Shown piece by piece: positions 25,929 to 36,254 of a stretch of 64,000 nt of DNA. Position numbers and translations under genes: made by a program. The first letter of the stretch is position 1. The number at the start of each line of letters is the position of its first letter. The stretch comes from Chitinophagales bacterium. GTDB taxonomy: Bacteria > Bacteroidota > Bacteroidia > Chitinophagales > UBA2359. The stretch is from the NCBI GenBank assembly GCA_020628375.1, contig JAHDFD010000020.1:1-64000 (forward strand), read 5' to 3'. Under the pieces are notes generated by a model. It was given only the letters and a program-made list of their open reading frames with translations. It was not told the origin of the DNA and made no database searches.

Positions 25929-28900
25929 TTATTTTGTAAACTTACCTGCTTGCTTTTGCTCACCTGATATTAGTTTGTAGGTGTAAATTCCGTTAGATAA
26001 GCTTTGTACATTGCAATCAATAATTTGTTTACCTATGCTTAGAGTAGCTTTTTTAATGCTTTCAACTAAGCGTCCTTTGGTATCAAATATTTGTAGTAAA
26101 AATTCTCCTTCCAATTCGGTTTCAAACTCAAAGTTCACAATATCCTTTGCAGGAACAGGATATACTTTAAGAGATAAATTATTATTCAAATTAGCAATAT
26201 CTTCAAATACTAAATTTATTTGCTCTACGCTTAAATCTCCTGTAAAATTCACTTCAACATCCAATATTTGATCATTCCAACTGAATAACAGTTTTTCACC
26301 TATTAACACCCCCTCTCTCATATCTTCTGTTATTGGGTCATCGCCATAAATTGGCGAAGTCATTAAATAACCTTCTTGTATAACTTCTAAAACGGCTATG
26401 GTTTCACCACTTTCACTTATTACGTTTATACGCTCGCCTGCTGGCAGGTTACTTGTTCCGTTTATGAAATTGAAAATGTTGCTTGGGTTTTGTAATGCTT
26501 TTCCTGAACCACTGTCTAACTTTACCCAATAACCATAATTTCTTTCTAACAATTTAAGTGTGTTTAAAAATGGAGGTAATTCAGGATCAAAGGTTAAAGT
26601 TCCTTCCTTAAATCCAGAGATGTATTTTAAAACACCTAAATCAATTAGACCTGACAAATACACTTCAGGTGCAAAAGCTTCTTCTGTTATATACCCCATT
26701 AAATTCCAACCATTATTAAATTCAAATGGAAATGCTTCATTTGTACATCTTCCCTGAATTGCTAATTGGTCATTTTCTTCAACTTTTACCCAATAGGCAT
26801 ACCTATCTTCTACTTCAATTAAAGTATTTAAAAATGGTGGCAAATCAGGATCATAGATAGAAGCTCCATTGTTAAAACCTGTTACATATTTCAAGTTGCC
26901 AACTTTTAAACCTCCAAATACATCAGTAATAGTTCTGCTTTCTGGTTGAACAAATAAAGAAATTAAATTCCAACCAGCTTTTAGTTCAATTTCTTGATAA
27001 CAATCGAATACAGAATCGTTGCTATCGGTATTATTGGCAACATATCCATTGGGTTGTTCACAACTTTGAATAAATGTATTTACATCACCAAAACCATCGT
27101 TATCGGCATCGAGATACCAAATAGGAGCATTATTATTATCACAATTAGGGTTAGTGTTGTTTTCTATTTCTTCAGCATCAGAAATACCGTCGTTGTCGGT
27201 GTCTGGAGTGCTTGGTGATGTTCCAGCTTCTATCTCATCTAAATCATTGATTCCATCTCCATCTGTATCAGAGTTATTTGAATTAGAACCAATTACATTA
27301 TTTTCAATACAATCTGTTAAGCCATCATTGTCTGAATCTATAATCTCATTGAGACATATATTTGAATTCTCGATTACATATAACTTCTTAGTTATTTCTT
27401 TGGAACATTCATTAATTGTTGCTTTCAATTTAATTTCATAAGTACCAACAGACAAGTTATTCAATTTAATTAATACATCTGAACTTATTTCTTCTCCATT
27501 TACTTCCCATGTATAATTTACGTCTTGAATTTCCTGAACAGAAATAGTTACAGTATCTGATATAGAAGCAAATTGAGATGACAAATAAAAGTCAACTATT
27601 TCATAAGATACCAAGTCACAATCTAAATATTCTTTTTCACTCAAAAGCAACCCCGAATATCCATCACAAACCGCATTTGAAGAAAATAGTCGAATATCAT
27701 AATAGCTTGGTATAGATAAATAACTAGTTAATAATGTAAAGGATTCTGTTACAGTTTCGCCTACTGAAATTGTTCCTATATTAACAGTATCTTCTAATAT
27801 TTGGTGGTTTTCATATATTTCATAAACTGCATATACATTTTCGGCATCTATTTGACTATTATTTCTTATTTCGTAGCTTATTTCATATATCTCATTGGGA
27901 GCAACACCATCAGGCTGTTCTAAAATATTAAGTTCTATGTAACTCGTACAAGGTAATCCATCTAAGTAATTGTAAACGGTTTCTATGCCTTCTGTTAAAA
28001 TTTCACATTGAGTATTTAAATAGTTAATATCATTATCTAAACTATCAATTGTTAAACTATTAATATCCTGTGGAATCAATAATTTACTCACCAATTTTAT
28101 ATTTAAAGCTGCTCTGTTATTAAAATCTGCTTCAATATTATACGCAATATTTTCAATCAAAATTGAGTCGAAGTTTTCAATATTTGATAATCCAATATTC
28201 TTCTGAATTGTAATTGGCAAAAATGCTTCTTCTACACTTTGGGTATAAAGAGAGTCTAAAATTATTATTTCACTAATGTCTTCAAAACTAACTTCAGTTC
28301 CATTATCCAATTTATCAATGATATTGTTTATTGAAGCTATATAATTATTGTGAGCATTACTTACTTGAAAAGTTTTTCCAGTATAAAAGCTCGAACTACA
28401 AGGTGAATTGTTTTGAATTTCTTTATAAAAATTTTCAGTAACTTGAAATATTGCATTATTATAAACAGCTGAATATGCTCCTAGATTAACCGCAGCTCTG
28501 ACTCCGTGCGTTATTGTTTGTCCAATTTTTATATTTTCTGAATAACTCCCAATTTTATTACTTAGCAGGCTTAAAAAACTATCATCTGCATCTAAAAAAT
28601 CAAGATTGAGTTCTTTACCTAAATTTGAAACCGATTCATTTAACTTTTCTAATGCTAATGTGATGTCAGCCAAGTTTGAAATATTATCTAAATTTTCTGA
28701 AAGACCGAAAACGCAATCTGTGATATCTTCCAATTCTTCATATTCCGACCTGAAATCATCAACCTGAAATGCCGAATCTGACCAGCCTAAACAACCAACT
28801 ACTTCAGGATTATTTATAGCAATTTTTTCTTGTAATAATTCATTGACAGAAAAATTATAAGGGAATGATGGGTTCTGATAATTGGAAAGATTATTTATAC

Positions 28901-31900
28901 CATCTGATACTGTTTTAATTGTATTTTGTGTACCACTAACATCTGCTTTTCCGATAAAATGATTTTTTAAAATTAAGGATTTGGGTAAATCTGTGAATAA
29001 AGGTTTAAGAGAAAGTCCCTGAAAGAATTTTACAGACTCTTCAACTTGATCATCTGATAGTTTTCTCTTTAAATCTTTAAAAATCTCTGAGATTTCTTTA
29101 ACTGCTTCATTATCATCTCCGAATAATATCTCAATTAATTTGGTGTTAATTTTAATTGAATTTTGAATAGTTTTCTTTATCAATTCAATTTCCTTTTTTT
29201 CCTCAGATGTTGAGGAAACTCCAATTTTTTCAAGAAAACTATTTATCGCTTTTGAAATGTTATCAGCTATTTGCATTTGCTTCAAAAAGAAATTAATGAT
29301 TTCATAGCTTGAATCGGTAGCATCATTAAGAAGCTTTTCGGCATCTTCAAAATGAGCTTTCAACAATGTATTAAGAGCATAAACACGTGCCATTTGCTCA
29401 ACCAATAACTCTTGATTTTCTATGGCTATATTCTCCCAGTTTTCTAACAAATTCTGTTCAATATAATAATCATAGTCTAATGGAACATCCAAAGAATTGA
29501 TTGAAAAGTTGGCAGATTGTTTTTCAACTATTTCTTTAAAATTATTTGTTTGTTCTTCTATTTCACGATATAATGAAGCTGGAAAAACAATGCCAATAGA
29601 ATCACCAACCGAGATAGTTGTTTGAATACTTGGCATTGTTAAAGGTGTTCCTACAAAAGAACCATCTGAAACCTTAATAATATATTCTGTTGCTGAACTA
29701 TTGAAAACATCTATTTCAAATTCATTATAAACCATTGAAATATTTACTAATTCATTTGGATTATTTGCCTCGTACAGCTCTACTTTAAATAGTAAATCTG
29801 TATTATTGTATTGTGAAATGGCAGAATAATTTTCAAGAATATTTAAATCTATTATTGAACCTTTAATAGATGGCTGTAGTGATATATCTTCACAGCTACA
29901 CTCATAATTCTGAGCAACACAGTCTGTTTGTATCTCGGATAAGCTATTACAATTTCCACCATTATTAACCATTGAAAAACCATCTTGTGTTATTTGTGCT
30001 AAACATCCTAAAACACAACAGTTCAATAAGCCAGTATTATTTTCGACATATAAGCTTCCACCTAGAGTGCATAAATTATTAAAACCCTCTAAATTTTCTA
30101 ATAAATTATTGTATCGTATTATTAAATCTCCTTCAATAGTATTGAGGTTATTCAACCCATTTACTGCATTTAAACCTAATGATATAGTCGTATTTCCTGA
30201 TGAATCGTTCAAAGTAAACTGACAAGCATTAATTTCAAAATCACCGCCAACATACAATAGGCTATTTAACTCTATATCACTAATTGAAGAACAGTTTAAA
30301 AACAGATCTCCATTTACAGTGCTTAAGTTCGATAAGCCATTTATAGAAGTCAAAGGTGATGGCTCAGGAAAGCCATCGCCATTACCATCATTTGTGTCGA
30401 GAAATGAACTAATCGATAAATCACCATTGATTAATTCAATATTAGAAAACGCATTTAGATTTAAAACTGTACCATTTAGTTGGTCGTTAATGTTCAGACT
30501 TCCTTCAATTTCGGTGCAATTAGGGTAATCAATAGCAAATTGGTCTATTTCTGCTTGAGTAGTAAAAGTTAAATTACCTGCTGGTGGGCATTGGTTGCAG
30601 TTACTGATACTTACAACTGCCGAAGCTGAAGCACTACAACCATTACTATCTGTAACGGTTAAAGTGTAAACACCCGAGTTTATTACTGATATATTTTGGG
30701 TGGTTAGACCATTTGACCAGTTGTAAGCATTAAAACCTGATGGTGCAGTTATTATAACTGGAGCTTCTTCAATACATACACTAACATCTGTTAGGGATAT
30801 ATTAGGAGGGTTGTTTTCACAGTCGATACAATCGCAGGTAGTTAGGTTGATTGTTGTACCCGTAGGACAAGCAAATGTACAAGAACCATCATCGGATATA
30901 GCATTAGGATTATAATTGATAGCACAGGGTTCTGTACAGCCAAAATCGGTAGCACAATTACCCACCCCACAACTATTTTCTATTTCTTGTAAGGAGTTGC
31001 AGTGTGTGGCATTACCATAAATAAATAATTCCTCTTGAGTTAACTGCATTATACATTCAATTTCACAACAATTACTCAGTGAATTATTACTAACTACTTT
31101 TAAACCTCCTGAGACACTAATTAAATTAGATAAGCCACTTATATCCTCTAAATTAAAATTATCTCGTATTGTCAAATCCCCATTTATAGTGGTAAGATTT
31201 GATAAACCATCAATATTTTCTAATAAAAAATTATCTTGAACGTATAAATTGCCCCCAATTTCTGTCAGGTTTAGTAACCCATTTAGATTATTTGCATTTC
31301 TTATATACACATCTCCTTGATGGCTTGAGCAGTTTGGATAATCAATTATAAATTGATCTATTTCTAATTGAGAATCAAGTATCAAATCTCCCTCTGGTGG
31401 ACATTCAATTGCATTAAAGCAATCATCTAGAACACAATTTTCATTTATTTCTTCAAAAGAGTTACAAGTAATTCCATTATCATGAACATCTACCCATCCA
31501 TTTGTAATCTGAGATAAACATTCTATCACACAACAATCAGATAGATTGGGGTTGTCAGATATAGCAACCACACCATTAATGTAAGAAAGATTAGAAAGAT
31601 TACTTATATCAACTAAGTTGTTGTTTTCGCGAATAACTAGACTTCCGCTAAGTGTATTTAAATTACTGAAAGCAGATATTTCTGTTAATAAAAGGTTGTT
31701 TTCTATTAAAAGATTTCCTCCTATATATTCCAAACTGTTAAAACCGTTTAAAATGGGAGTACCCAACATCTGATTTTCCGCTTGTGAAGAACCATTTATA
31801 TAGTTATAATTAATATTTAAATTGCCATTAATGTTTGTAAGAGAGTTCAAAGTGAAATCTGAAAGAGATGTAGAAGTAATATTTAAGTCTCCTTCTATTA

Positions 31901-32288
31901 TGGTCAAATTCGATAAAACACTCAATGAGTTTAACTCTGAAGGATATAAATGTAATCCACCTAAATCATCAACATAACCATAAAAACCTAAATAGGTTAA
32001 ATTAAAATTACCATTAATAATTTCGATATTTGATAAAGGAGCTAAACTAGTTATCCAAGTCTCAGAGTCTTCCATAGAAATTATAGATTCAAAAAAACTG
32101 ATAAAATTATTAATCTCTACCCCACCATCAATCTCAGTACAATTCGGATAATCAATAATGAACTGGTCTATTTCTGCTTGTGTTCCAAATACTAAATCTC
32201 CTGCTGGTGGGCATTGTGCCTTTACAGTTGTAAAGTGGCAACTCAATAATAGTAACAGGTTTATGATATGTAGGTAGTAATGTTTCAT
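25929..32288 (-). CDS. Giant secreted LRR-like protein with helical insert, TSP3 repeats, twin GWNLIS module and T9SS CTD
   Basis: 2119 residues, the largest protein in the window. Signal peptide about 1-25 (ends VKAQ). N-terminal LRR-like blocks each begin with a QAEIDQFIIDYPNC-type segment (three or four blocks to about 800), interrupted by a GCTEPCAINYNPNA repeat and an Ig-like part. About 900-1400 is unusual: long amphipathic helices (IEEQTNNFKEIVEKQ, AISEIFKDLKRKL-like, LALEKLNESVSNLGKEL) and a hydrophobic stretch (HGVRAAVNLGAYSAVYNNAI) instead of beta structure. Beta domains follow, then TSP3 Ca-binding repeats (DSDNDGLTDCIE, DTDGDGINDLDE, DTDNDGISDAEE), the twin module (about 26512-27005 in DNA), a YGDDP-like domain and a T9SS CTD. 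The CTD ends AGKFTK where paralogues have AGKFEVIR, so the last strand is slightly altered. Confidence 0.82.
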   Translation of the reverse strand: MKHYYLHIINLLLLLSCHFTTVKAQCPPAGDLVFGTQAEIDQFIIDYPNCTEIDGGVEINNFISFFESIISMEDSETWITSLAPLSNIEIINGNFNLTYLGFYGYVDDLGGLHLYPSELNSLSVLSNLTIIEGDLNITSTSLSDFTLNSLTNINGNLNINYNYINGSSQAENQMLGTPILNGFNSLEYIGGNLLIENNLLLTEISAFSNLNTLSGSLVIRENNNLVDISNLSNLSYINGVVAISDNPNLSDCCVIECLSQITNGWVDVHDNGITCNSFEEINENCVLDDCFNAIECPPEGDLILDSQLEIDQFIIDYPNCSSHQGDVYIRNANNLNGLLNLTEIGGNLYVQDNFLLENIDGLSNLTTINGDLTIRDNFNLEDISGLSNLISVSGGLKVVSNNSLSNCCEIECIMQLTQEELFIYGNATHCNSLQEIENSCGVGNCATDFGCTEPCAINYNPNAISDDGSCTFACPTGTTINLTTCDCIDCENNPPNISLTDVSVCIEEAPVIITAPSGFNAYNWSNGLTTQNISVINSGVYTLTVTDSNGCSASASAVVSISNCNQCPPAGNLTFTTQAEIDQFAIDYPNCTEIEGSLNINDQLNGTVLNLNAFSNIELINGDLSISSFLDTNDGNGDGFPEPSPLTSINGLSNLSTVNGDLFLNCSSISDIELNSLLYVGGDFEINACQFTLNDSSGNTTISLGLNAVNGLNNLNTIEGDLIIRYNNLLENLEGFNNLCTLGGSLYVENNTGLLNCCVLGCLAQITQDGFSMVNNGGNCNSLSEIQTDCVAQNYECSCEDISLQPSIKGSIIDLNILENYSAISQYNNTDLLFKVELYEANNPNELVNISMVYNEFEIDVFNSSATEYIIKVSDGSFVGTPLTMPSIQTTISVGDSIGIVFPASLYREIEEQTNNFKEIVEKQSANFSINSLDVPLDYDYYIEQNLLENWENIAIENQELLVEQMARVYALNTLLKAHFEDAEKLLNDATDSSYEIINFFLKQMQIADNISKAINSFLEKIGVSSTSEEKKEIELIKKTIQNSIKINTKLIEILFGDDNEAVKEISEIFKDLKRKLSDDQVEESVKFFQGLSLKPLFTDLPKSLILKNHFIGKADVSGTQNTIKTVSDGINNLSNYQNPSFPYNFSVNELLQEKIAINNPEVVGCLGWSDSAFQVDDFRSEYEELEDITDCVFGLSENLDNISNLADITLALEKLNESVSNLGKELNLDFLDADDSFLSLLSNKIGSYSENIKIGQTITHGVRAAVNLGAYSAVYNNAIFQVTENFYKEIQNNSPCSSSFYTGKTFQVSNAHNNYIASINNIIDKLDNGTEVSFEDISEIIILDSLYTQSVEEAFLPITIQKNIGLSNIENFDSILIENIAYNIEADFNNRAALNIKLVSKLLIPQDINSLTIDSLDNDINYLNTQCEILTEGIETVYNYLDGLPCTSYIELNILEQPDGVAPNEIYEISYEIRNNSQIDAENVYAVYEIYENHQILEDTVNIGTISVGETVTESFTLLTSYLSIPSYYDIRLFSSNAVCDGYSGLLLSEKEYLDCDLVSYEIVDFYLSSQFASISDTVTISVQEIQDVNYTWEVNGEEISSDVLIKLNNLSVGTYEIKLKATINECSKEITKKLYVIENSNICLNEIIDSDNDGLTDCIENNVIGSNSNNSDTDGDGINDLDEIEAGTSPSTPDTDNDGISDAEEIENNTNPNCDNNNAPIWYLDADNDGFGDVNTFIQSCEQPNGYVANNTDSNDSVFDCYQEIELKAGWNLISLFVQPESRTITDVFGGLKVGNLKYVTGFNNGASIYDPDLPPFLNTLIEVEDRYAYWVKVEENDQLAIQGRCTNEAFPFEFNNGWNLMGYITEEAFAPEVYLSGLIDLGVLKYISGFKEGTLTFDPELPPFLNTLKLLERNYGYWVKLDSGSGKALQNPSNIFNFINGTSNLPAGERINVISESGETIAVLEVIQEGYLMTSPIYGDDPITEDMREGVLIGEKLLFSWNDQILDVEVNFTGDLSVEQINLVFEDIANLNNNLSLKVYPVPAKDIVNFEFETELEGEFLLQIFDTKGRLVESIKKATLSIGKQIIDCNVQSLSNGIYTYKLISGEQKQAGKFTK

Positions 32289-32318
32289 TTATGTTGGTTT
32301 AGTTTTTTGTTTTGGTAA

Positions 32319-32406
32319 AACCTATCAGGTCGTTAGTTTGGCTACGCTCACTAACCGTTTCCACAGCGGAGAATGAACACTAAGCTCACTAAGTCTCTGA
32401 TAGGTT
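32319..32406. repeat. 88-bp intergenic inverted-end repeat, copy 1
   Basis: Ends are AACCTATCAG (32319-32328) and its exact complement CTGATAGGTT (32397-32406). The interior (GTTAGT...GCTACG...CACTAACCG, CACTAAGCTCACTAAG) can also pair. Copy 2 at 37297-37384 has the same length and about three mismatches. It lies between the stop of the 32418 gene and the start of the 25929 gene. Confidence 0.9.
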
Positions 32407-32417
32407 GAATTGAAATA

Positions 32418-35400
32418 TTATCGTATCACCTCAAACTTACCTGCTTGCTTTTGCTCACCTGATATTAGTTTGTAGGTGTAAATTCCATTTGATAAGTTTT
32501 GTACATTGCAATCAATTATTTGTGTACCTATGCTTAGAGTAGCTTTTTTAATGCTTTCAACTAAGCGCCCTTTGGTATCAAATATTTGTAATATAAATTC
32601 GCCTTCTGTTTCAGTTTCAAACTCAAAATTTACAACATCTTTGGCTGGTACTGGGTAAACTTTTAAAGCTAACTCATTTACTAAATTTGCAGTATTGTCA
32701 AATACAAGATTTACTTGTTGTATGCTTAAATCACCTGTGAAATTCACATCAACATCTAAGGCTTGGTTATTCCAACTAAATAGCAACTTCTCCCCTACTT
32801 TGATATATTCTTGTACGGCTTCTGTTAATGGGTCATCGCCATAAATTGGTGTAGTCATCAAGTAACCATTTTGTAATACTTCTAAAACGGTTATCGTTTT
32901 ACCACTTTCACTTTTCACGTTTACTCGCTCGCCTGCTGGCAGGTTACTTGTTCCGTTTATGAAATTGAAAATGTTACTTGGGTTTTGTAATGCTTTTCCT
33001 GAACTATTAGCGACTTTTAGCCAGTATCCAAAACCATTTTCCATTTGCTGAAGCGTATTTAAAAAGGCAGGTAAATTAGGATCATAAGTCAACGTTCCAT
33101 TATCAAAACCTGTTACATATTCTAAATTACCACTACTTTCTAAGTCAGCAAAATACACATTTGGTGCTTGTGGATTACCTGGGGGATAAGCCACTAAATT
33201 CCAACCAGCATCTAAAGGCTTGCGGTAATTTTCATCTAAACACCTACCTTCTACTATCAGGTTGTCTGCATTTTGAACTTTCACCCAATAGCCAAAGCCA
33301 TCTGTAACTTGTGTTAGGGTATTCAGGAAAGGTGGTAAATTGGGATCATATACCAAAGCTCCGTTATCGAAACCTGTTACGTATTCTAAGTTGCCAGCTT
33401 GCAAACTTGAAAACACATCTGCAATCAAACGACTATCGGGTTCTATATCTAAAGATATTAAATTCCAGCCTGCGCTTAAGGATATGGTTTGTTGACAGGT
33501 TTCAGTTTGGTATTCAAATGATGTATAAGCTTCAACAACTGGTGTTTTTATTTCTATATTACCGACATTATCGGTGGCAATAGAATAGAACTCATAGTAA
33601 GAACCTGTATTACCTGCAAAATAAACAGTATCTTTATTATAAACATTGGGATAAAGTTGCATATAATCCCCTCCATTTTCAGATGCAAAAATTGTATAAA
33701 ATCCAACGCCTGATTCATTATCAACACCAGATATTGGTATAGCAATTAAAGAATCGATTGTAACCGCAGGTATGGATAACAACTCACTACTTGGAGGCAA
33801 TAAATCAATAGTATTTATCCAAGTATTGGTAATAATTGGTTCATTAAAATCGAAAATAATAGATGCTCTGTTACTTATAACTGTTCCGTGGGCTAAGTCT
33901 GCTTTTCTATTTATAGAATAACTTGCACTTGCCTGACCTGATACACCATCAACATTGGGTGGAAGAAAACCTAAATCTGGATCAAAATGAACATCCATAT
34001 TTTCAGGATTTAAGGATAGAAAATTCCAGTGAATTACACCATTGTCAGGATTAAAAACACCATTGATACGAACTATGGTATTAATTTCTGGACGCATATC
34101 GTAATCAAGTGTGAAATTTTGTTGATTTGGCGATAAATTAATAGTACGTTCTCCAATTCTTATTGTGCCAAATTGGAAAGTTTCAAAATCAAAATGTTCT
34201 ACATTCAAAGTATCAAATACATTTACTTCAACTGCGTTAGCTGTGGCTGTATCTACATTTTCAAAGAAAACGGTATAAGGAAAAACAACTTTATTATTTA
34301 AGTAATTTTCATCGCTAAATCCATTCGGTCCTATTATTTCATTAGGATCAAATGAACTTACTATTCTAATTTCTGTTTTGTGAATATATTTTTCTACAAA
34401 ATCTTTGCAATTTAAAAAAATATCAAGTGCTCCACTGGCTTTATCTAAAAAAGACACAACACCTTTCAACACTTTATATATTTCATCAGCTGGTGAAAAG
34501 TTTAGTGCACATTGTGTCAAATCTACAGCTACGCTGAATGCAAGATACCCTGCTTTCAATGCTCGTATGCCTTCACTATTTTTTTGTTCGGCAGATCTTA
34601 CAAAATTGAGTATTGCTAAAGCCCAATCTACACAACTTGAATAATCAAATGCACCTTCAATTACTGTACCTAACGACCATATACACCTCACAGCACTATC
34701 ATCTATCGAACTTAATAATGTTTGAATTATATCTGGAGAAATTTTACCTTCTTCATTATCAAGTTCATCAAGTAACTCGAATGGAAAATCATACGCTAAT
34801 AGTGGTTTGGTATTCCATATATAACTTTGTCGGTTTATTGCTTCTGAAGGTGAGTTATTTAATGAACTTTGTTTCGTTCTCAAATAGAATCCATAACTTA
34901 AAATTTCACCTGGTTCAACTTTTGGAATTATTAAACTATAAACACGATATGGATTAATATTTCCAAATAAAGTATCTATTTCAATATAGTTACTTACACC
35001 GTCTTCAGGTATGCCAAATTCCTCTGCACTAATAATATTATCAAATATTACTTCATCAACCGCATATTCGGGTATGGCAATCATTACGGGAACATAATAA
35101 GCAGTAACATTTCCAGAATTTGATATTGTAAAGCCACTTGGTGTTGGGCGACTAATAAGTGTTCTAGGGATGTATAAATTCAGATCAATTAGTGCATCTA
35201 AAACTTCCTGTACTATTAAATTATTATCAAATGTAATTGGAGCTTGATTCGGGCTAGTGACCGTTACTTCATATTCTCCAAGCTCTACATGGTCAAAAGT
35301 TATAAAACCAGATAAATCACCCTTATCATTTATGAAAGTAGAATCTGGTGAATAAATAACACCACTTGGGGAAACTAACTCAAAGCTGGAATCAGTACTT

Positions 35401-36233
35401 AAATCTGCTCCATTGACTGAAAAATAGAAACCTCCGTCGTTAGCAATAAATGTTGGATAAAAATTATCTACTTTTGTTACTGTAATTGATTTACAAAGTG
35501 TATTTGTATTATCAGCATCAACAACCAAACAACTATTACTTACTGTTAAGCAAACTTCATAAGTGCCTGGTAAATCATAAGTATGTAAGAATGTTTCACC
35601 CGTTCCATTGCCTGTATTATCTCCAAAGTCCCAATTATAAATTGTTGCATTTGTTGAATTGTTTATCGCACTTATGGTTGTAGAATTACTGACTATATCA
35701 AATTCTGCAACGGCTTGATCGAGCTCACAAACATAAAAAATCTCGCAAGCTCGTACAGACCACTGCCCTAAGTTGTCTTTATAACGAACCAACAAACAAT
35801 GTTCACCTAGGTCTAAACCTTCTTCCGCTATATCTATAATATCGGAGGTAATTGTTGTATCTGCTATGGTTTCAAGAGACAGAGGAATAGCGTTTCCTAA
35901 ACCTGGATCGGTATCTATAAAATATTCGGCTTGCACTATTGCCGTTGGTTCATTATCTGTTTGAAAAATAAACAAGGTTTGGCAATCTGGAAAACTCCAA
36001 TTTCCTAAATCATCTTTATAACGAACACAAAAGCGGTGATGCCCTTCGTCTAATCCTGTTAAATTAACTGTTTCATTTATTATTTCTGCCGTAGTACCGC
36101 CTACAATACTTACCGAATTGGCATTTCCAAGCCCTGGATCGGTATCTATAAAATATTCGGCTTGTATTATTTGTTGTGCATTTAAAAAGGAATACATAAA
36201 TAGCCCAAACAAAATTGTCATTATACTTTTCAT
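32418..36233 (-). CDS. Secreted PKD/DUF7619-type protein with twin GWNLIS module and T9SS CTD
   Basis: A 1271-residue exported protein. Signal peptide about 1-19 (ends LNAQ). Two 'QAEYFIDTDPGLGNA' units (about 20-165) match the repeats of the 41582 gene. A PKD domain follows (about 180-255: YNWDFGDNTGNG, HTYDLPGTYEVCL). The middle has a conserved-repeat-like beta region and a helical segment with Cys residues (about 505-625), leading into the SSFDPNEIIGPNG start of a DUF7619-like domain (about 640-800, ending ASIIFDFNEPIITNTW). A further beta domain precedes the twin module (33005-33505 in DNA), a YGDDP-like domain (PIYGDDPLTEAVQE) and the T9SS CTD (VYPVPAKDVVNFEF ... AGKFEVIR). No catalytic motif is seen; a large surface or matrix protein is inferred. 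Confidence 0.83.
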   Translation of the reverse strand: MKSIMTILFGLFMYSFLNAQQIIQAEYFIDTDPGLGNANSVSIVGGTTAEIINETVNLTGLDEGHHRFCVRYKDDLGNWSFPDCQTLFIFQTDNEPTAIVQAEYFIDTDPGLGNAIPLSLETIADTTITSDIIDIAEEGLDLGEHCLLVRYKDNLGQWSVRACEIFYVCELDQAVAEFDIVSNSTTISAINNSTNATIYNWDFGDNTGNGTGETFLHTYDLPGTYEVCLTVSNSCLVVDADNTNTLCKSITVTKVDNFYPTFIANDGGFYFSVNGADLSTDSSFELVSPSGVIYSPDSTFINDKGDLSGFITFDHVELGEYEVTVTSPNQAPITFDNNLIVQEVLDALIDLNLYIPRTLISRPTPSGFTISNSGNVTAYYVPVMIAIPEYAVDEVIFDNIISAEEFGIPEDGVSNYIEIDTLFGNINPYRVYSLIIPKVEPGEILSYGFYLRTKQSSLNNSPSEAINRQSYIWNTKPLLAYDFPFELLDELDNEEGKISPDIIQTLLSSIDDSAVRCIWSLGTVIEGAFDYSSCVDWALAILNFVRSAEQKNSEGIRALKAGYLAFSVAVDLTQCALNFSPADEIYKVLKGVVSFLDKASGALDIFLNCKDFVEKYIHKTEIRIVSSFDPNEIIGPNGFSDENYLNNKVVFPYTVFFENVDTATANAVEVNVFDTLNVEHFDFETFQFGTIRIGERTINLSPNQQNFTLDYDMRPEINTIVRINGVFNPDNGVIHWNFLSLNPENMDVHFDPDLGFLPPNVDGVSGQASASYSINRKADLAHGTVISNRASIIFDFNEPIITNTWINTIDLLPPSSELLSIPAVTIDSLIAIPISGVDNESGVGFYTIFASENGGDYMQLYPNVYNKDTVYFAGNTGSYYEFYSIATDNVGNIEIKTPVVEAYTSFEYQTETCQQTISLSAGWNLISLDIEPDSRLIADVFSSLQAGNLEYVTGFDNGALVYDPNLPPFLNTLTQVTDGFGYWVKVQNADNLIVEGRCLDENYRKPLDAGWNLVAYPPGNPQAPNVYFADLESSGNLEYVTGFDNGTLTYDPNLPAFLNTLQQMENGFGYWLKVANSSGKALQNPSNIFNFINGTSNLPAGERVNVKSESGKTITVLEVLQNGYLMTTPIYGDDPLTEAVQEYIKVGEKLLFSWNNQALDVDVNFTGDLSIQQVNLVFDNTANLVNELALKVYPVPAKDVVNFEFETETEGEFILQIFDTKGRLVESIKKATLSIGTQIIDCNVQNLSNGIYTYKLISGEQKQAGKFEVIR

Positions 36234-36254
36234 ATTGGTATATTTATGCCTTTA

